This document shows, one piece after another, positions 18,381 to 26,827 of a DNA stretch of 64,000 nucleotides (positions within the stretch are counted from its first letter, which is position 1; every line of letters begins with the position of its first letter). This DNA is from Hoeflea sp. Its GTDB lineage: Bacteria > Pseudomonadota > Alphaproteobacteria > Rhizobiales > Rhizobiaceae. The stretch is from assembly GCF_002733955.1 (NCBI RefSeq), contig NZ_NVXQ01000001.1, positions 186,001 through 250,000 of the forward strand. The letters run 5' to 3'. A program made the translations under genes and the position numbers. Under the pieces are notes generated by a model. That model was given only the letters and a program-made list of their open reading frames with translations, ran no database searches and was not told where the DNA came from.

Positions 18381-19325
18381 ATGACTTCACTTTGGATTAG
18401 AATGGGCGTCGCCGCTGCGGTGATGCTGTCGACGGGGGCCGCGGCCGCCGAAGAGATGACGAAACTCAGAATCAACCGCTCGCCGGTCAGCACGTTCCAA
18501 GGCCTGATTATCGCGCAGGAAAAGGGCTGGTTCAAGGAAAACGGAATTGAGGTTGAACTGGCGATCGGCACGTCGCCGGACGCCGCTATCGCCGAACTGG
18601 TCGCGGGCCAGTCTCAGATTGCCATGACCGGCGGCGTTACGCTGGTGGCGGCAGTTGCAACTGGCGTTCCGGTCACTGCCGTGATCAACGGTCAAGACGA
18701 CGGCAACGTTCCGACCCATGGCCTGCTGGTCAAAGCGGACAGCGGTCTCCAAAAGATCACCGACCTGAAGGGAAAGAAGATCGGCCTGCCAGGTATTGCC
18801 AGCCCCCAGGGCCTCTATCTGCTTGAAGCATTGGAGAAGGCCGGCATGAGCCGGGATGATGTGGAACTCGTCAACCTGCCGTTTCCCGGTGTAACCCAGG
18901 CCATCGAATCCGGTGCTGTCGACGCCGGGATCCCGATCGGGCTTTTCTTTGATTTCGGCAAGGCCGCCGGCCTTACCGAGCTTCCCGAGTATGCCGAGCA
19001 GGTGATGGTCGGTGTGCCTGCGGTGTTCTTCGCGGCGAACAAGAACTGGGCCGAGGAGAATGCGGAGGTCCTGACAAAGTTCGTGGCGGTTATGCAAAAG
19101 GCCCACGACTGGGCCAATGAAAATCCCGATGAGGTCCGCCGTATTGACATGGAGAACACCAAGCTTCCGCCGGAGTATCTGAAGACGCGCCCCTATGCCG
19201 GTCTGCAGTCCGCGTTCAACACGGAGCTCTGGTCCAAGCAGGTCGAAGGGCTTTCAAAACACGGGTTCATCAGTCGGGCACCGGCGACGGACGAATACGT
19301 CTGGAGCGGCGCTCCCCGCAAGTAG
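18381..19325 (+). CDS. ABC transporter substrate-binding protein, NMT1/SsuA-like
   Basis: A 314-residue periplasmic binding protein. The signal peptide (MTSLWIRMGVAAAVMLSTGAAAA) is cleaved near AAA-EE. The mature part opens with KLRINRSPVSTFQGLIIAQE and has EVELAIGTSPDAAIAELVAG, the pattern of NMT1/THI5 and sulfonate/pyrimidine-precursor binding proteins. GGGAGGAAG precedes the ATG. It is the last gene of the importer operon; a strong terminator follows. The ligand cannot be read from the sequence, but the flanking enzymes suggest a small aromatic or related acid. Confidence 0.9.
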   Translation: MTSLWIRMGVAAAVMLSTGAAAAEEMTKLRINRSPVSTFQGLIIAQEKGWFKENGIEVELAIGTSPDAAIAELVAGQSQIAMTGGVTLVAAVATGVPVTAVINGQDDGNVPTHGLLVKADSGLQKITDLKGKKIGLPGIASPQGLYLLEALEKAGMSRDDVELVNLPFPGVTQAIESGAVDAGIPIGLFFDFGKAAGLTELPEYAEQVMVGVPAVFFAANKNWAEENAEVLTKFVAVMQKAHDWANENPDEVRRIDMENTKLPPEYLKTRPYAGLQSAFNTELWSKQVEGLSKHGFISRAPATDEYVWSGAPRK

Positions 19326-19346
19326 AGCAGGACGAACAATGAAGAG

Positions 19347-19370
19347 GGGGACCGGTTGGTCCCCTTTTTT
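19347..19370 (+). terminator. Rho-independent terminator after the importer operon
   Basis: GGGGACC pairs with GGTCCCC around a GGTT loop, followed by six T. It lies 21 bases after the binding-protein stop and separates it from the convergent GST gene. Confidence 0.9.
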
Positions 19371-19403
19371 GTTGTTGTTACCCGTGTTCGTGGACGCGAA
19401 CTT

Positions 19404-20201
19404 TCAGTGTCGAACCAACAGCCTGGCCGCGATCTGCGGCCAGGCTTCGCTGCCCGCCGCCAGGTATTTGGTCTCGGTCTCGTCATCGTAATAGGCCTGG
19501 ATGGCCGAACCGTAACTCGGACGGGCGCGCGACCTTTCCAGCCAGTAGGCGATGGAACCGAACCTGCCTTCGTACAGTCCGCCAAGGCCCAGACGTCGCA
19601 CACGGTCGACATATGCCAACAAGGCGCAGTCGGCGAGACTGTAGTCGTCGCCCATCAGCCATGGCCCGTTCCTGAGCGCCGTGTCCATATCCCGGAAAAC
19701 GCCATCGAGAGTGGCGACGGCCCCGTCAACATGAGGCGATTGAGCCCCCCTGTTCATGAGGTCGCGCCGCTTCTCTGTGATGTCGGGTCCTGGTGCGCGC
19801 GCGAGCCAATCTTCCAATTGCTCGGCAGTCATCGAACCGAGCACCATCTTGCGAATGACGGTGGCAAAGGTCAGCGAGTTGATCGCGGCATGGATCTCGA
19901 TGCAGCGGATCAGCCAGAGCCGTGTCTGCCAGACCGCGCTGCCGCGGACTGGCATCAACAAGGGTGCGGCGAGAGCATCGACATATTCGATGATAACACT
20001 GCTTTCGCGGATGACATCGCCGGTATCCGTGACAAGTGTCGGCACGACCCCGTTGGGATTGAGCTTCAGATAGTCGGGGGTTTGATGTTCCCCTTTCGTC
20101 ATGTCCAGATTGCGGCTCGTCCAGGGGATGCCCTTTTCGGCAAGTGCCAGGCGCACTTTCTGCGAGCAGACGCTCGAACCGGAATGATAGAGGGTCAGCA
20201 T
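19404..20201 (-). CDS. Glutathione S-transferase family protein, possibly LigF/beta-etherase-like
   Basis: A 265-residue protein. The start at 20201 (MLTLYHSGSS) fits the GST N-terminus; the longer frame upstream overlaps the preceding gene. The thioredoxin-like domain has SSVCSQKVRLALAEKG, the glutathione-site NPNGVVPTLV and the Ser motif of RESSVIIEYV. The helical C-terminal domain (residues 90-250) includes IHAAINSLTFATVIRK and a DYSLADCALLAYV N-capping box. The overall pattern recalls lignin beta-etherases and related dehalogenating GSTs; that is inference. It lies one base after the NmrA-like gene in the same operon, downstream of operator B. Confidence 0.85.
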   Translation of the reverse strand: MLTLYHSGSSVCSQKVRLALAEKGIPWTSRNLDMTKGEHQTPDYLKLNPNGVVPTLVTDTGDVIRESSVIIEYVDALAAPLLMPVRGSAVWQTRLWLIRCIEIHAAINSLTFATVIRKMVLGSMTAEQLEDWLARAPGPDITEKRRDLMNRGAQSPHVDGAVATLDGVFRDMDTALRNGPWLMGDDYSLADCALLAYVDRVRRLGLGGLYEGRFGSIAYWLERSRARPSYGSAIQAYYDDETETKYLAAGSEAWPQIAARLLVRH

Positions 20202-20202
20202 A

Positions 20203-20811
20203 TCAGTAGCCGATCGTGAAGCGTTGCCCGACATATTTGGGGGCTTCCAGTTCATCGGCAACCGCAATCGCAAAGTCCTCGAAGGATATCCGGCTGTCGC
20301 CCGCCTCGTTGAACAGCAGGTGGTCCTTTCCGTAGCGGAATGTTCCGGTACGTTCGCCGGCAACAAACATGCGCGACGGTGAGATATAGGTCCAGTCAAG
20401 CCCCTCGGTCTGCTTCAGAAGATCGAGCATATAGGCTCCGCGCGCCGAATTCGGGCGGAAAGCTGGCGGGAAGTTCGGGTCATCGACTTCGGGCACGCCG
20501 CTCGGACCGATCAGGCTGCCGGCGCCGCCGACGATGACATAGCGCTTGACGCCGCTGTCGATGACGGCCGGGACAAGGATGTCCGGGTCGAGATCGAGAA
20601 ATCTCACCGAGGTCACCACCGCGTCATGGCCCTTGATGGCATTCGCGAGCGATGCCCGGCTGCTGTCGGTGCCAACGGCGGTGACCAGCTCGCCCGTTGG
20701 GACCTTGTCAGGATTGCGAACGATGCCGGTGACGTTATGCCCGCGGTCGGTCAACTCCTTCAATATCCGGGATCCCGCCTGTCCTGTTGCCCCTACCAGT
20801 GCAATCCGCAT
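20203..20811 (-). CDS. NAD(P)H-binding protein, NmrA/atypical SDR type
   Basis: A 202-residue single-domain protein. The ATG at 20811 follows GAGGAG; an upstream in-frame ATG reads through the operator region and is rejected. The Rossmann motif is ALVGATGQAGSRILKEL. The rest (YVIVGGAGSL ... DWTYISPSRMF) matches atypical SDRs of the NAD(P)-binding_10 family, typically quinone or flavin reductases. It leads the operon whose second gene is the GST, and is divergent from the SDR at 20882 with operator B between them. Confidence 0.85.
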   Translation of the reverse strand: MRIALVGATGQAGSRILKELTDRGHNVTGIVRNPDKVPTGELVTAVGTDSSRASLANAIKGHDAVVTSVRFLDLDPDILVPAVIDSGVKRYVIVGGAGSLIGPSGVPEVDDPNFPPAFRPNSARGAYMLDLLKQTEGLDWTYISPSRMFVAGERTGTFRYGKDHLLFNEAGDSRISFEDFAIAVADELEAPKYVGQRFTIGY

Positions 20812-20842
20812 GATCAACTCCTCATTGTTTTGTGGATAAAAA

Positions 20843-20858
20843 TTGTTTATACAACCAA
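20843..20858. promoter_or_regulatory. TetR-type operator, site B
   Basis: TTGTTTATACAACCAA; its reverse complement matches site D at 15 of 16 positions and is itself palindromic at 12 of 16. It sits in the 70-base divergent region between the NmrA-like gene and the SDR at 20882. The extended reverse complement CCATTAATTGGTTGG also matches site C. Confidence 0.65.
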
Positions 20859-20881
20859 CCAATTAATGGAGCAAGCATGAC

Positions 20882-21607
20882 ATGAGGCTGAAGGGCAAAA
20901 CTGTAGTCGTAACCGGAGCCGGCCGCGGGATAGGGCGGCAGATCGCGAAAATGATGGCGGCTGAGGGCGCGCGGGTGCTGGCCGTGGATCGGGATACGGA
21001 GGCACTCGGCACCCTCGAGGGTATAGCAACCTTTGCCGCCGACCTCACCAATGAGAAGGCGGTGGCCGACATGGCAGCGCATGCCACGGAACTCGGCCCA
21101 CTCCATATCCTCGTCAATGCCGCCGCGGTTGTCAGGTTCGGATGGATTGACGAATTGAGTTATTCGGACTGGCAGCTGACGCTGCGCAGTGAGGTCGACA
21201 GCGTGTTTCTGGTCACCCGTGCGCTCTGGCCGCAGCTGAAGATGAAGGGCGGCTCGATTATCAATTTTTCCTCGGCAAGCGCCCATGTCGCGTTGCAAGG
21301 TCTGCCCGCAGTGGCCCACACGGCCGGCAAGGGCGCGGTTCTGGCCATGACCCGGCAGTTGGCAATGGAAGGCGGCCCCTGGGGCATACGCGCCAACAGC
21401 ATCGCGCCGGGCTTCACCGTGACCGAAGAAACCGAACAGCACCTCGACAATCCGGAAATGATGGCCTCGGTCAGGTCCAAGCTGATGATCGACCGCCTTG
21501 GGCGCACCGAGGATATCGGCTATCTCGCGATCTATCTCGGCTCCGACGAAAGCGGTTTTGTAACTGGAGCGGATTTTTCAATCGATGGCGGAGCGACAGC
21601 CTGGTGA
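20882..21607 (+). CDS. SDR family protein with His in place of the catalytic Tyr
   Basis: A 241-residue short-chain dehydrogenase. The cofactor motif is [13 protein letters not shown], with an NAAAV motif and a C-terminal SGFVTGADFSIDGG. The catalytic YxxxK motif reads HTAGK (within VAHTAGKGAVL), so the Tyr is replaced by His while Ser (NFSSASAH) and Lys remain. It may have altered activity or act on an unusual substrate. GGAG lies 11 bases before the start, and a two-codon frame ATGACATGA overlaps the start codon, which could dampen initiation. It is controlled from the divergent region with operator B. Confidence 0.88.
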   Translation: MRLKGKTVVVTGAGRGIGRQIAKMMAAEGARVLAVDRDTEALGTLEGIATFAADLTNEKAVADMAAHATELGPLHILVNAAAVVRFGWIDELSYSDWQLTLRSEVDSVFLVTRALWPQLKMKGGSIINFSSASAHVALQGLPAVAHTAGKGAVLAMTRQLAMEGGPWGIRANSIAPGFTVTEETEQHLDNPEMMASVRSKLMIDRLGRTEDIGYLAIYLGSDESGFVTGADFSIDGGATAW

Positions 21608-21617
21608 GACCCCAGAT

Positions 21618-22391
21618 CTAGCTGCCGTCGGAAATGATCGTGCCGCCATCCACGACAATCGCCTGGCCGGTGACGAATGCGCCACCCGGTGAGGCGAGAT
21701 AGACCGCAGTTGCTGCGATCTCCGATGGCTGGCCGACCCGGCGCAACGGCGTGGCCTGCATCCGCCGTTTCATGAAGTCCGAATTGGCCATCAGACCCTT
21801 GGCGAAAGGTGTCTCGATCAGTCCCGGCACGATGGCATTGGCGCGTACATTCGATGGGCCCCATTCGACGGCCAGCGTGCGGGCCAGCTGGATCAGCGCG
21901 GCCTTGGTCAGCGAATAGACCCCGATGGCGCCGTTGCCACGCAGTGCCGACAGGCTCGACATCAGGATGATCGATCCGCCGCCCAGCGACTTCATGTGTG
22001 GCGCGGCACGCGAAGACAGCCAGACGCCGGCATCAAGATTGACCTGAAACGTCTTGCGGTACAGCTCGTCGTCGACCGCGCCGATCGGGCCGACATGCCC
22101 CTCCATACCCGCATTGGAAACAAGGATGTCGAGTTGTCCCAGCGTGCCGATGGCGTCACCGATCAGGGCCTCTGCCGCCGTCCTTTCCGCCAGGTCCACA
22201 ACCCGTGAGCACGCAGAACCTTGCTGGCGCGCATTGAGACCAGCTTCCGCCTCGGCCAATGCCTCCGGCTGGTCACCCGCAAGCATGACCTTCGCACCGT
22301 GATCGACAAAGGCCATGGCAATGGCCAGCCCGATTCCGCTCGAGCCACCGGTGATGAGCGCCGTTTTTCCTGACAGATCGAACAAGTGCAT
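21618..22391 (-). CDS. SDR family oxidoreductase
   Basis: A 257-residue classical SDR. The ATG at 22391 follows GGGAGG. It has ITGGSSGIGLAIA (cofactor), SNAGM, SSLSAL with the catalytic Ser, YSLTK (YxxxK) and a C-terminal GAFVTGQAIVVDGG. It probably oxidises a secondary alcohol or reduces a ketone in the pathway. It is convergent with the SDR at 20882 and divergent from the NodD-like LysR gene, which is the natural candidate for its regulator. Confidence 0.9.
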   Translation of the reverse strand: MHLFDLSGKTALITGGSSGIGLAIAMAFVDHGAKVMLAGDQPEALAEAEAGLNARQQGSACSRVVDLAERTAAEALIGDAIGTLGQLDILVSNAGMEGHVGPIGAVDDELYRKTFQVNLDAGVWLSSRAAPHMKSLGGGSIILMSSLSALRGNGAIGVYSLTKAALIQLARTLAVEWGPSNVRANAIVPGLIETPFAKGLMANSDFMKRRMQATPLRRVGQPSEIAATAVYLASPGGAFVTGQAIVVDGGTIISDGS

Positions 22392-22464
22392 GATTCCTCC
22401 CGAGATTTCGGTCAGGGTAGGGGGTGCACCGGCATCTGTAAAATGGATAGTATGGATAAAGCAA

Positions 22465-22479
22465 ATCGACACATCGGAT
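22465..22479 (+). promoter_or_regulatory. Possible NodD-type LysR half-box, ATC-N9-GAT
   Basis: ATC-N9-GAT, the core of nod-box half sites, lies between the SDR (22391) and the LysR gene (22485). The regulator is NodD-like, which supports it, but a 15-base pattern can occur by chance. Confidence 0.3.
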
Positions 22480-22484
22480 ATCAA

Positions 22485-23408
22485 ATGCGATTCAAGGGCC
22501 TCGATCTCAATCTTCTGGTGGTGCTTGATGCGCTCCTGACGACGCGCAATGTCAGCCGGGCGGGCGAGGTTCTGAATCTGAGCCAGTCAGCCACCAGCGG
22601 GGCCTTGGCCCGGCTGCGGGACTATTTCGGTGATACGCTGCTGGTGCAGCAGGGAAGGGGCATGGTGCCCACGCCTCTCGGGGCGGCTCTGGCACCGCAG
22701 ATCCGCAATGCGTTGACCCAGATAGAGGGGACGATCATTGCCCGTCCCGGCTTCGAACCCGCAATTGCCGATCGGGAAATCCGGATCATTGCGTCCGACT
22801 ACGTGATGGTCGTCTGGCTCGCTCCGGTGATTTCGGCCATCGCCATGGAGGCTCCCGGCCTGCGGTTTCGCATTGACCCGCCGACGGTCGATCCGGAAGG
22901 ACAACTGGACAGCGGGTCGGCGGATCTCCTGCTGATGCCGGGAAAATATCTGGCCGAGCAGCATCCATCGGCTCATTGCTTTGACGACGAGTATTGCGTC
23001 ATCGCCTGCGAGCGCAATCCGGAGATCGGCTCTTCGATAAGCGTTGAGGAATTCTACGCCGCCTCGCATGTCGATGCGGCATTCCCCACAGTCGTCCCTG
23101 GTTACACGGACTGGTTCACGCGCCAAAGCGGGCAGGAGCGGCAGGTCGGTGTCCTGGCCGGTGGCTTCGCGGCGCTTCCCTATTTCGTCCTCGGATCCCG
23201 GCGGATCGCGCTGGTCCACAAGCGTCTGGCCCGCATCTATGCGGAGCATTTGCCGATCCGCATGTTGCCCGCGCCTTTCGACATTCCGAAGATCGAGGAG
23301 CGGCTGCAATGGCACCGCTTTGCAGATGAGGACGAATGTCTTCGATGGGTGCGCGAACGCATCCTCGGCCACGATGCTATCGATGGTATCGATAATACCG
23401 ATCCATAA
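22485..23408 (+). CDS. LysR-family regulator, NodD-like
   Basis: A 307-residue regulator. The start at 22485 (MRFKGLDLNLLVVLDALL) matches the conserved NodD-family N-terminus exactly in pattern, so upstream Met codons are rejected although the ribosome site is weak. The helix-turn-helix covers about residues 20-60 (RNVSRAGEVLNLSQSATSGALARLR). The effector domain follows (residues 90-300; EIRIIASDYVMVVWLAP). NodD-like proteins respond to aromatic or flavonoid-like ligands, so it probably senses the pathway substrate. It is divergent from one SDR and upstream of the FAH-like/VOC/monooxygenase operon. Confidence 0.9.
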   Translation: MRFKGLDLNLLVVLDALLTTRNVSRAGEVLNLSQSATSGALARLRDYFGDTLLVQQGRGMVPTPLGAALAPQIRNALTQIEGTIIARPGFEPAIADREIRIIASDYVMVVWLAPVISAIAMEAPGLRFRIDPPTVDPEGQLDSGSADLLLMPGKYLAEQHPSAHCFDDEYCVIACERNPEIGSSISVEEFYAASHVDAAFPTVVPGYTDWFTRQSGQERQVGVLAGGFAALPYFVLGSRRIALVHKRLARIYAEHLPIRMLPAPFDIPKIEERLQWHRFADEDECLRWVRERILGHDAIDGIDNTDP

Positions 23409-23461
23409 AAACCGTTTTCCGCGATACCAATCTTTGGCTAACAGGAACACGGGAGGAAGAT

Positions 23462-24316
23462 ATGGTAAACGAGCAGATACCTTTTGTCATGGCCATGGCG
23501 ACGATCAGCGGCAGCCCGCCGTTTCCGATCCTTGTGCTTGATGACGACGCGGCGGTTTCGGTCGCCGCCGTGGCGCCGCTGGCCGCCCGGCTTGGCGCCG
23601 GGTTGACCGGTGCAGAAAGCATTCATGGATTGCTGCAGGACTGGTCGCGCAATTTTGAGGCGCTGTGCCGCGTCGTCTCCGCGCTGGATGATGCGGAACT
23701 GGGAAAATACACCAGGTCGGCGTTTGCCGCGCTTGAGTTTTTTGATCTGGTGGCGCCGATCTCCGTTCCGCGCCAGATCTTTGAGGTTGAGGGTGCGGTC
23801 ACCTGTCGTCCGGTCTCGTCGCTGGCGGGCCCCCGTGCGAAGGTTCCGATGCCTCCCGACAGCACCCATCTGACTGCCGGCACGTCATTGGCCGCAGTCG
23901 TCGGTGCCCCGAGCTACCGGGCGACGCACGACGAGGCAGCGCAGTCCGTTGCGGGCCTGATGGTCGCGACACGATACCGTGACAGTGCCGGAGGCGTGGT
24001 CGCGCCCGCGCTGTTGCCGACAGGCCCCTATTTTGTCCCGATGCAGTTCTGCCCGCCTGAATTGACCGCCCGCATCGCCTTCAATGGCGAAACCGGCGTG
24101 GATTCAGCCGGCACTTCCGCGGCTGCAATTTCGGCTCTGCAGAAGGTGTCCAGGGAGTGCCACCTGTTTCCCGGCGACCTGGTCCTGATGCCTCTCGGAG
24201 ATCAGGGCAATGTTGCCCTGGGCGATGGCGATATCATTGAGACTGCAATCGCGGGCCTAGGGCAGCAAACGACAAATATCATGAAGGAGAGCACGCATGC
24301 CAATTCTCGGGATTGA
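23462..24316 (+). CDS. FAH-fold protein lacking the usual metal ligands
   Basis: A 284-residue protein after GGGAGGAAG. The C-terminal part (CHLFPGDLVLMPLGDQG, then GDGDIIETAIAGLG) and the N-terminal VAPISVPRQIFEVEG segment follow the fumarylacetoacetate hydrolase fold. At the position where FAH proteins have the E-x-E metal ligands, it reads LTAGTSLAAVVG. It is therefore either a non-metal or inactive relative, perhaps a partner of another enzyme. Its last 20 bases overlap the extradiol-type VOC gene, so the two are made together. The assignment is by pattern only. Confidence 0.6.
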   Translation: MVNEQIPFVMAMATISGSPPFPILVLDDDAAVSVAAVAPLAARLGAGLTGAESIHGLLQDWSRNFEALCRVVSALDDAELGKYTRSAFAALEFFDLVAPISVPRQIFEVEGAVTCRPVSSLAGPRAKVPMPPDSTHLTAGTSLAAVVGAPSYRATHDEAAQSVAGLMVATRYRDSAGGVVAPALLPTGPYFVPMQFCPPELTARIAFNGETGVDSAGTSAAAISALQKVSRECHLFPGDLVLMPLGDQGNVALGDGDIIETAIAGLGQQTTNIMKESTHANSRD

Positions 24317-25286
24317 GACCCTACTCTATGGCGTGGAGGACCTCGACGAATGCACCCGTTTCTTCGACGATTTCGGTCTGCCGCAGCATGCGCGTACCGA
24401 CGGGATGACCCATTACCGGCTTGAGGAAGGGTCGAATGTGGTCTTGCGCCTCCTCGACGATCCGGCTCTTCCCAAGGGGTTCAAGGACAAGGGTGTGAAG
24501 GAAATCACCTGGGGCGTGGACACCCAGGAATCGCTGGATGCGCTGGCTGATCGGCTCGAGGCGCACCAGGAAGTCACAAGGGGCGATGATGGTGTTGTGC
24601 GCACCAAGGCGCCGTCCGGGATGAACGTTGCGCTGAAGCTCTGGAGCCGCAAGAAGGTCACCTATGCGCCCGATCCGGTCAACGCGCCGGGGCACGTCAA
24701 GCGCTTGAACGTTCAGCGCAAGTGGAAGACCCGTGCGCGACCCAAGATCATCACCCATACGGTATATACGGTTCCCTCGCCGAAGGAAGAGTTCGAGTGG
24801 TACCGCGACATGCTGAATTTCCGCATGTCCGAGGAGCAGATCGGCATGGGCTTCTATCTGCGCTGTGATGGCGCCAACGAGCACCACAATCTGTTCCTGA
24901 TCAACATGAATTTCGGGCCATTGCCTGGCTATCCGGTGTTCCACCACACCAATTTCGGCGTCGAGGACATCGACGAACTGATGGTCGGCACCAACTACAT
25001 GACCCGGCGCGGCTGGGAAACCGGAGCGCTTGGGTCCGGCCGGCACCGGATCGCGTCAGCGCTGTTTTCCTACATCGAAAGCCCCGCGGGTGGCGAAGCG
25101 GAGTATGGAGCTGACAGCGACTATATCGATGACAACTGGATTCCACGGGAATGGAACCAGGTGTTCGCCACCTACAGCTGGATGCACAAGATCCCCCAGT
25201 TTCTCGGAACGGATCAGAAATGGCAGTACCGGCTGCATCCGAGCTACGTGCCGAATGGCGCCGGCGACAGCGAGTGGGAGGAATGA
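24297..25286 (+). CDS. VOC-family protein, probable extradiol-type dioxygenase
   Basis: A 329-residue protein with two VOC modules (about 3-125 and 148-290). The C-terminal module has the likely metal ligands His153 (THTVYTV), His215/216 (FHHTNFGVED) and Glu260 (YIESPAGG), the His-His-Glu set of type I extradiol dioxygenases. The C-terminal tail is rich in aromatic residues (WNQVFATYSWMH). It probably opens an aromatic ring made available by the coupled FAD monooxygenase, whose ATG overlaps this stop. Substrate unknown. Confidence 0.8.
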   Translation: MPILGIETLLYGVEDLDECTRFFDDFGLPQHARTDGMTHYRLEEGSNVVLRLLDDPALPKGFKDKGVKEITWGVDTQESLDALADRLEAHQEVTRGDDGVVRTKAPSGMNVALKLWSRKKVTYAPDPVNAPGHVKRLNVQRKWKTRARPKIITHTVYTVPSPKEEFEWYRDMLNFRMSEEQIGMGFYLRCDGANEHHNLFLINMNFGPLPGYPVFHHTNFGVEDIDELMVGTNYMTRRGWETGALGSGRHRIASALFSYIESPAGGEAEYGADSDYIDDNWIPREWNQVFATYSWMHKIPQFLGTDQKWQYRLHPSYVPNGAGDSEWEE

Positions 25287-26416
25287 GCGCGCTACCGGAC
25301 ACCGCACTCGTTGTCGGCGGCGGCATCGCGGGCATGTCGGCTGCCATGCGCCTGATGGATGCAGGCGCGGCCGTTACCCTGATTGACAAGGATCCGGAGT
25401 GGTCGGTTTACGGTGCGGGCATCACCTGCTCGGCCCTGACCTTCCGGGCGCTCTGCGATCTGGGACTGGCGAACGAACTGCTTTCGATGGGCGCGCCTCA
25501 CAATGTGGTCGCCCTGCACGATCTTGCGGGTGGCTCGCTGCTCAGAACCATTCCTCTGCCGCGGCTTCAGGGCGAGACCATGGATGCGGGCGGCGGCATC
25601 ATGCGCCCGGACCTGCACGCGATAATGTCGGCAAGGGTTCGCTCGCTGGGCGCCGAGGTTCGCCTTGGCCTGACCGTGGACGCCGTATCCCAGGATGCCG
25701 ACGGCGTCGATGTGACCTTCCGGGATGGCACGACAGGCCGTTTCGATCTTGTCGTTGGAGCGGATGGCCTGTTTTCCACGATGCGGGACATGGTGCTGCC
25801 TAATGCGCCCAAGCCGAAATTTACCGGCCAGGCTTGCTGGCGCGTGATGTTCGACCTGCCGCAGGAATGGCAAGGTGTTGGGGCGATGTTCCTCAGCCCG
25901 ACGCTCAAGGTCGGATTCACACCCTGTGCGCCGGGGCGGATGTACATGTACTTGCTGGAACACGTACCCGACAATCCGTGGCGTGATGCCAGCGAGATGC
26001 CCGGGATTTTGCGGAACCTGCTGAAGGATGCCGGCGGCAAGGTGGCGGAGTTTCGTGACGTGATCGGTGCGGACACGCCGATCAATTATCGACCGGTTGA
26101 AAGCGTGCTGGTCGATGGCGACTGGTACAATGGCCGTGTTGTCCTGATCGGCGACACAGTGCATGCCACGACACCTCACCTCGCCAGCGGCGCAGGCATG
26201 GCGGTCGAGGATGCCATCGTCCTGGTCGAGGAACTCGGCCGTCATGACACGCAGCCGGACGCCTTCCGCGCGTTCATGGACCGCAGGCTGGAGCGCGCCA
26301 AGATGGTTGTCGGCAACTCGCTGAAGCTGGGCGAGCTCGAGATGGCGGGCGCGCCGATGCAGCAACAGGCAGCGCTCATGCAGGCCTCCACCGAGGCAAG
26401 CTGCGCTCTCTACTAA
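25283..26416 (+). CDS. FAD-dependent aromatic monooxygenase
   Basis: A 377-residue class A flavoprotein monooxygenase. The ATG at 25283 overlaps the VOC stop as ATGA; the open frame extends upstream but only as a shadow of the VOC gene. Motifs are VVGGGIAGMSAAMRLMDAG (FAD ADP part), DLVVGADGLFSTMRD (DG motif) and VLIGDTVHATTPHLASGAG (GD motif). It resembles salicylate- and hydroxybenzoate-type hydroxylases. It probably hydroxylates the ring before cleavage by the dioxygenase of the same operon. Confidence 0.9.
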   Translation: MSALPDTALVVGGGIAGMSAAMRLMDAGAAVTLIDKDPEWSVYGAGITCSALTFRALCDLGLANELLSMGAPHNVVALHDLAGGSLLRTIPLPRLQGETMDAGGGIMRPDLHAIMSARVRSLGAEVRLGLTVDAVSQDADGVDVTFRDGTTGRFDLVVGADGLFSTMRDMVLPNAPKPKFTGQACWRVMFDLPQEWQGVGAMFLSPTLKVGFTPCAPGRMYMYLLEHVPDNPWRDASEMPGILRNLLKDAGGKVAEFRDVIGADTPINYRPVESVLVDGDWYNGRVVLIGDTVHATTPHLASGAGMAVEDAIVLVEELGRHDTQPDAFRAFMDRRLERAKMVVGNSLKLGELEMAGAPMQQQAALMQASTEASCALY

Positions 26417-26521
26417 AGCGGCAGCACCCACACGGACGGGCTGCGCGGGCTCCGGCCGTGTGGGTGGCGGCTTATGAACCGCGCGTCAAACGGCGGCATC
26501 CCGGGAAAGCCCTGGGCTTCG

Positions 26522-26827
26522 TTAGAAATCGATGCGGGGGATTGCGATTTCGTGGTGCCTGACCTGCGGCGGGCCATCGAAGTGCGGCCCGACGAGCTCG
26601 CGCCATTGCTGGAACAATTCGCTTTGGCGAAAGCCGACGGTATGGTCTTCCAGCGTCTCCCACCTGATAACAGCTTCATACTCGGCCGGAGCCTCGATGC
26701 AGCGCTGCAGATGCAGTCCCTTGCAGCCCTTGGCCTTTCGGAACACGGCGCTCGCCGTTTGCACGGCCGCTTCGAACTCGGCCTCATGGCCCGGCTTCAC
26801 CTTGATGTGGGCAACTTCGATGATCAT
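26522..26827 (-). CDS. Antibiotic biosynthesis monooxygenase (ABM) domain protein
   Basis: A 101-residue ABM/dimeric alpha-beta barrel protein: IEVAHIKVKPGHEAEFEAAV, GCKGLHLQRCIE and WETLEDHTVGFRQS. Family members are cofactor-free oxygenases or small isomerases and detoxifiers of quinones. It starts inside the SDR stop (ATGA overlap) and ends the cupin-VOC-SDR-ABM operon. It is convergent with the FAD monooxygenase. Confidence 0.88.
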   Translation of the reverse strand: MIIEVAHIKVKPGHEAEFEAAVQTASAVFRKAKGCKGLHLQRCIEAPAEYEAVIRWETLEDHTVGFRQSELFQQWRELVGPHFDGPPQVRHHEIAIPRIDF

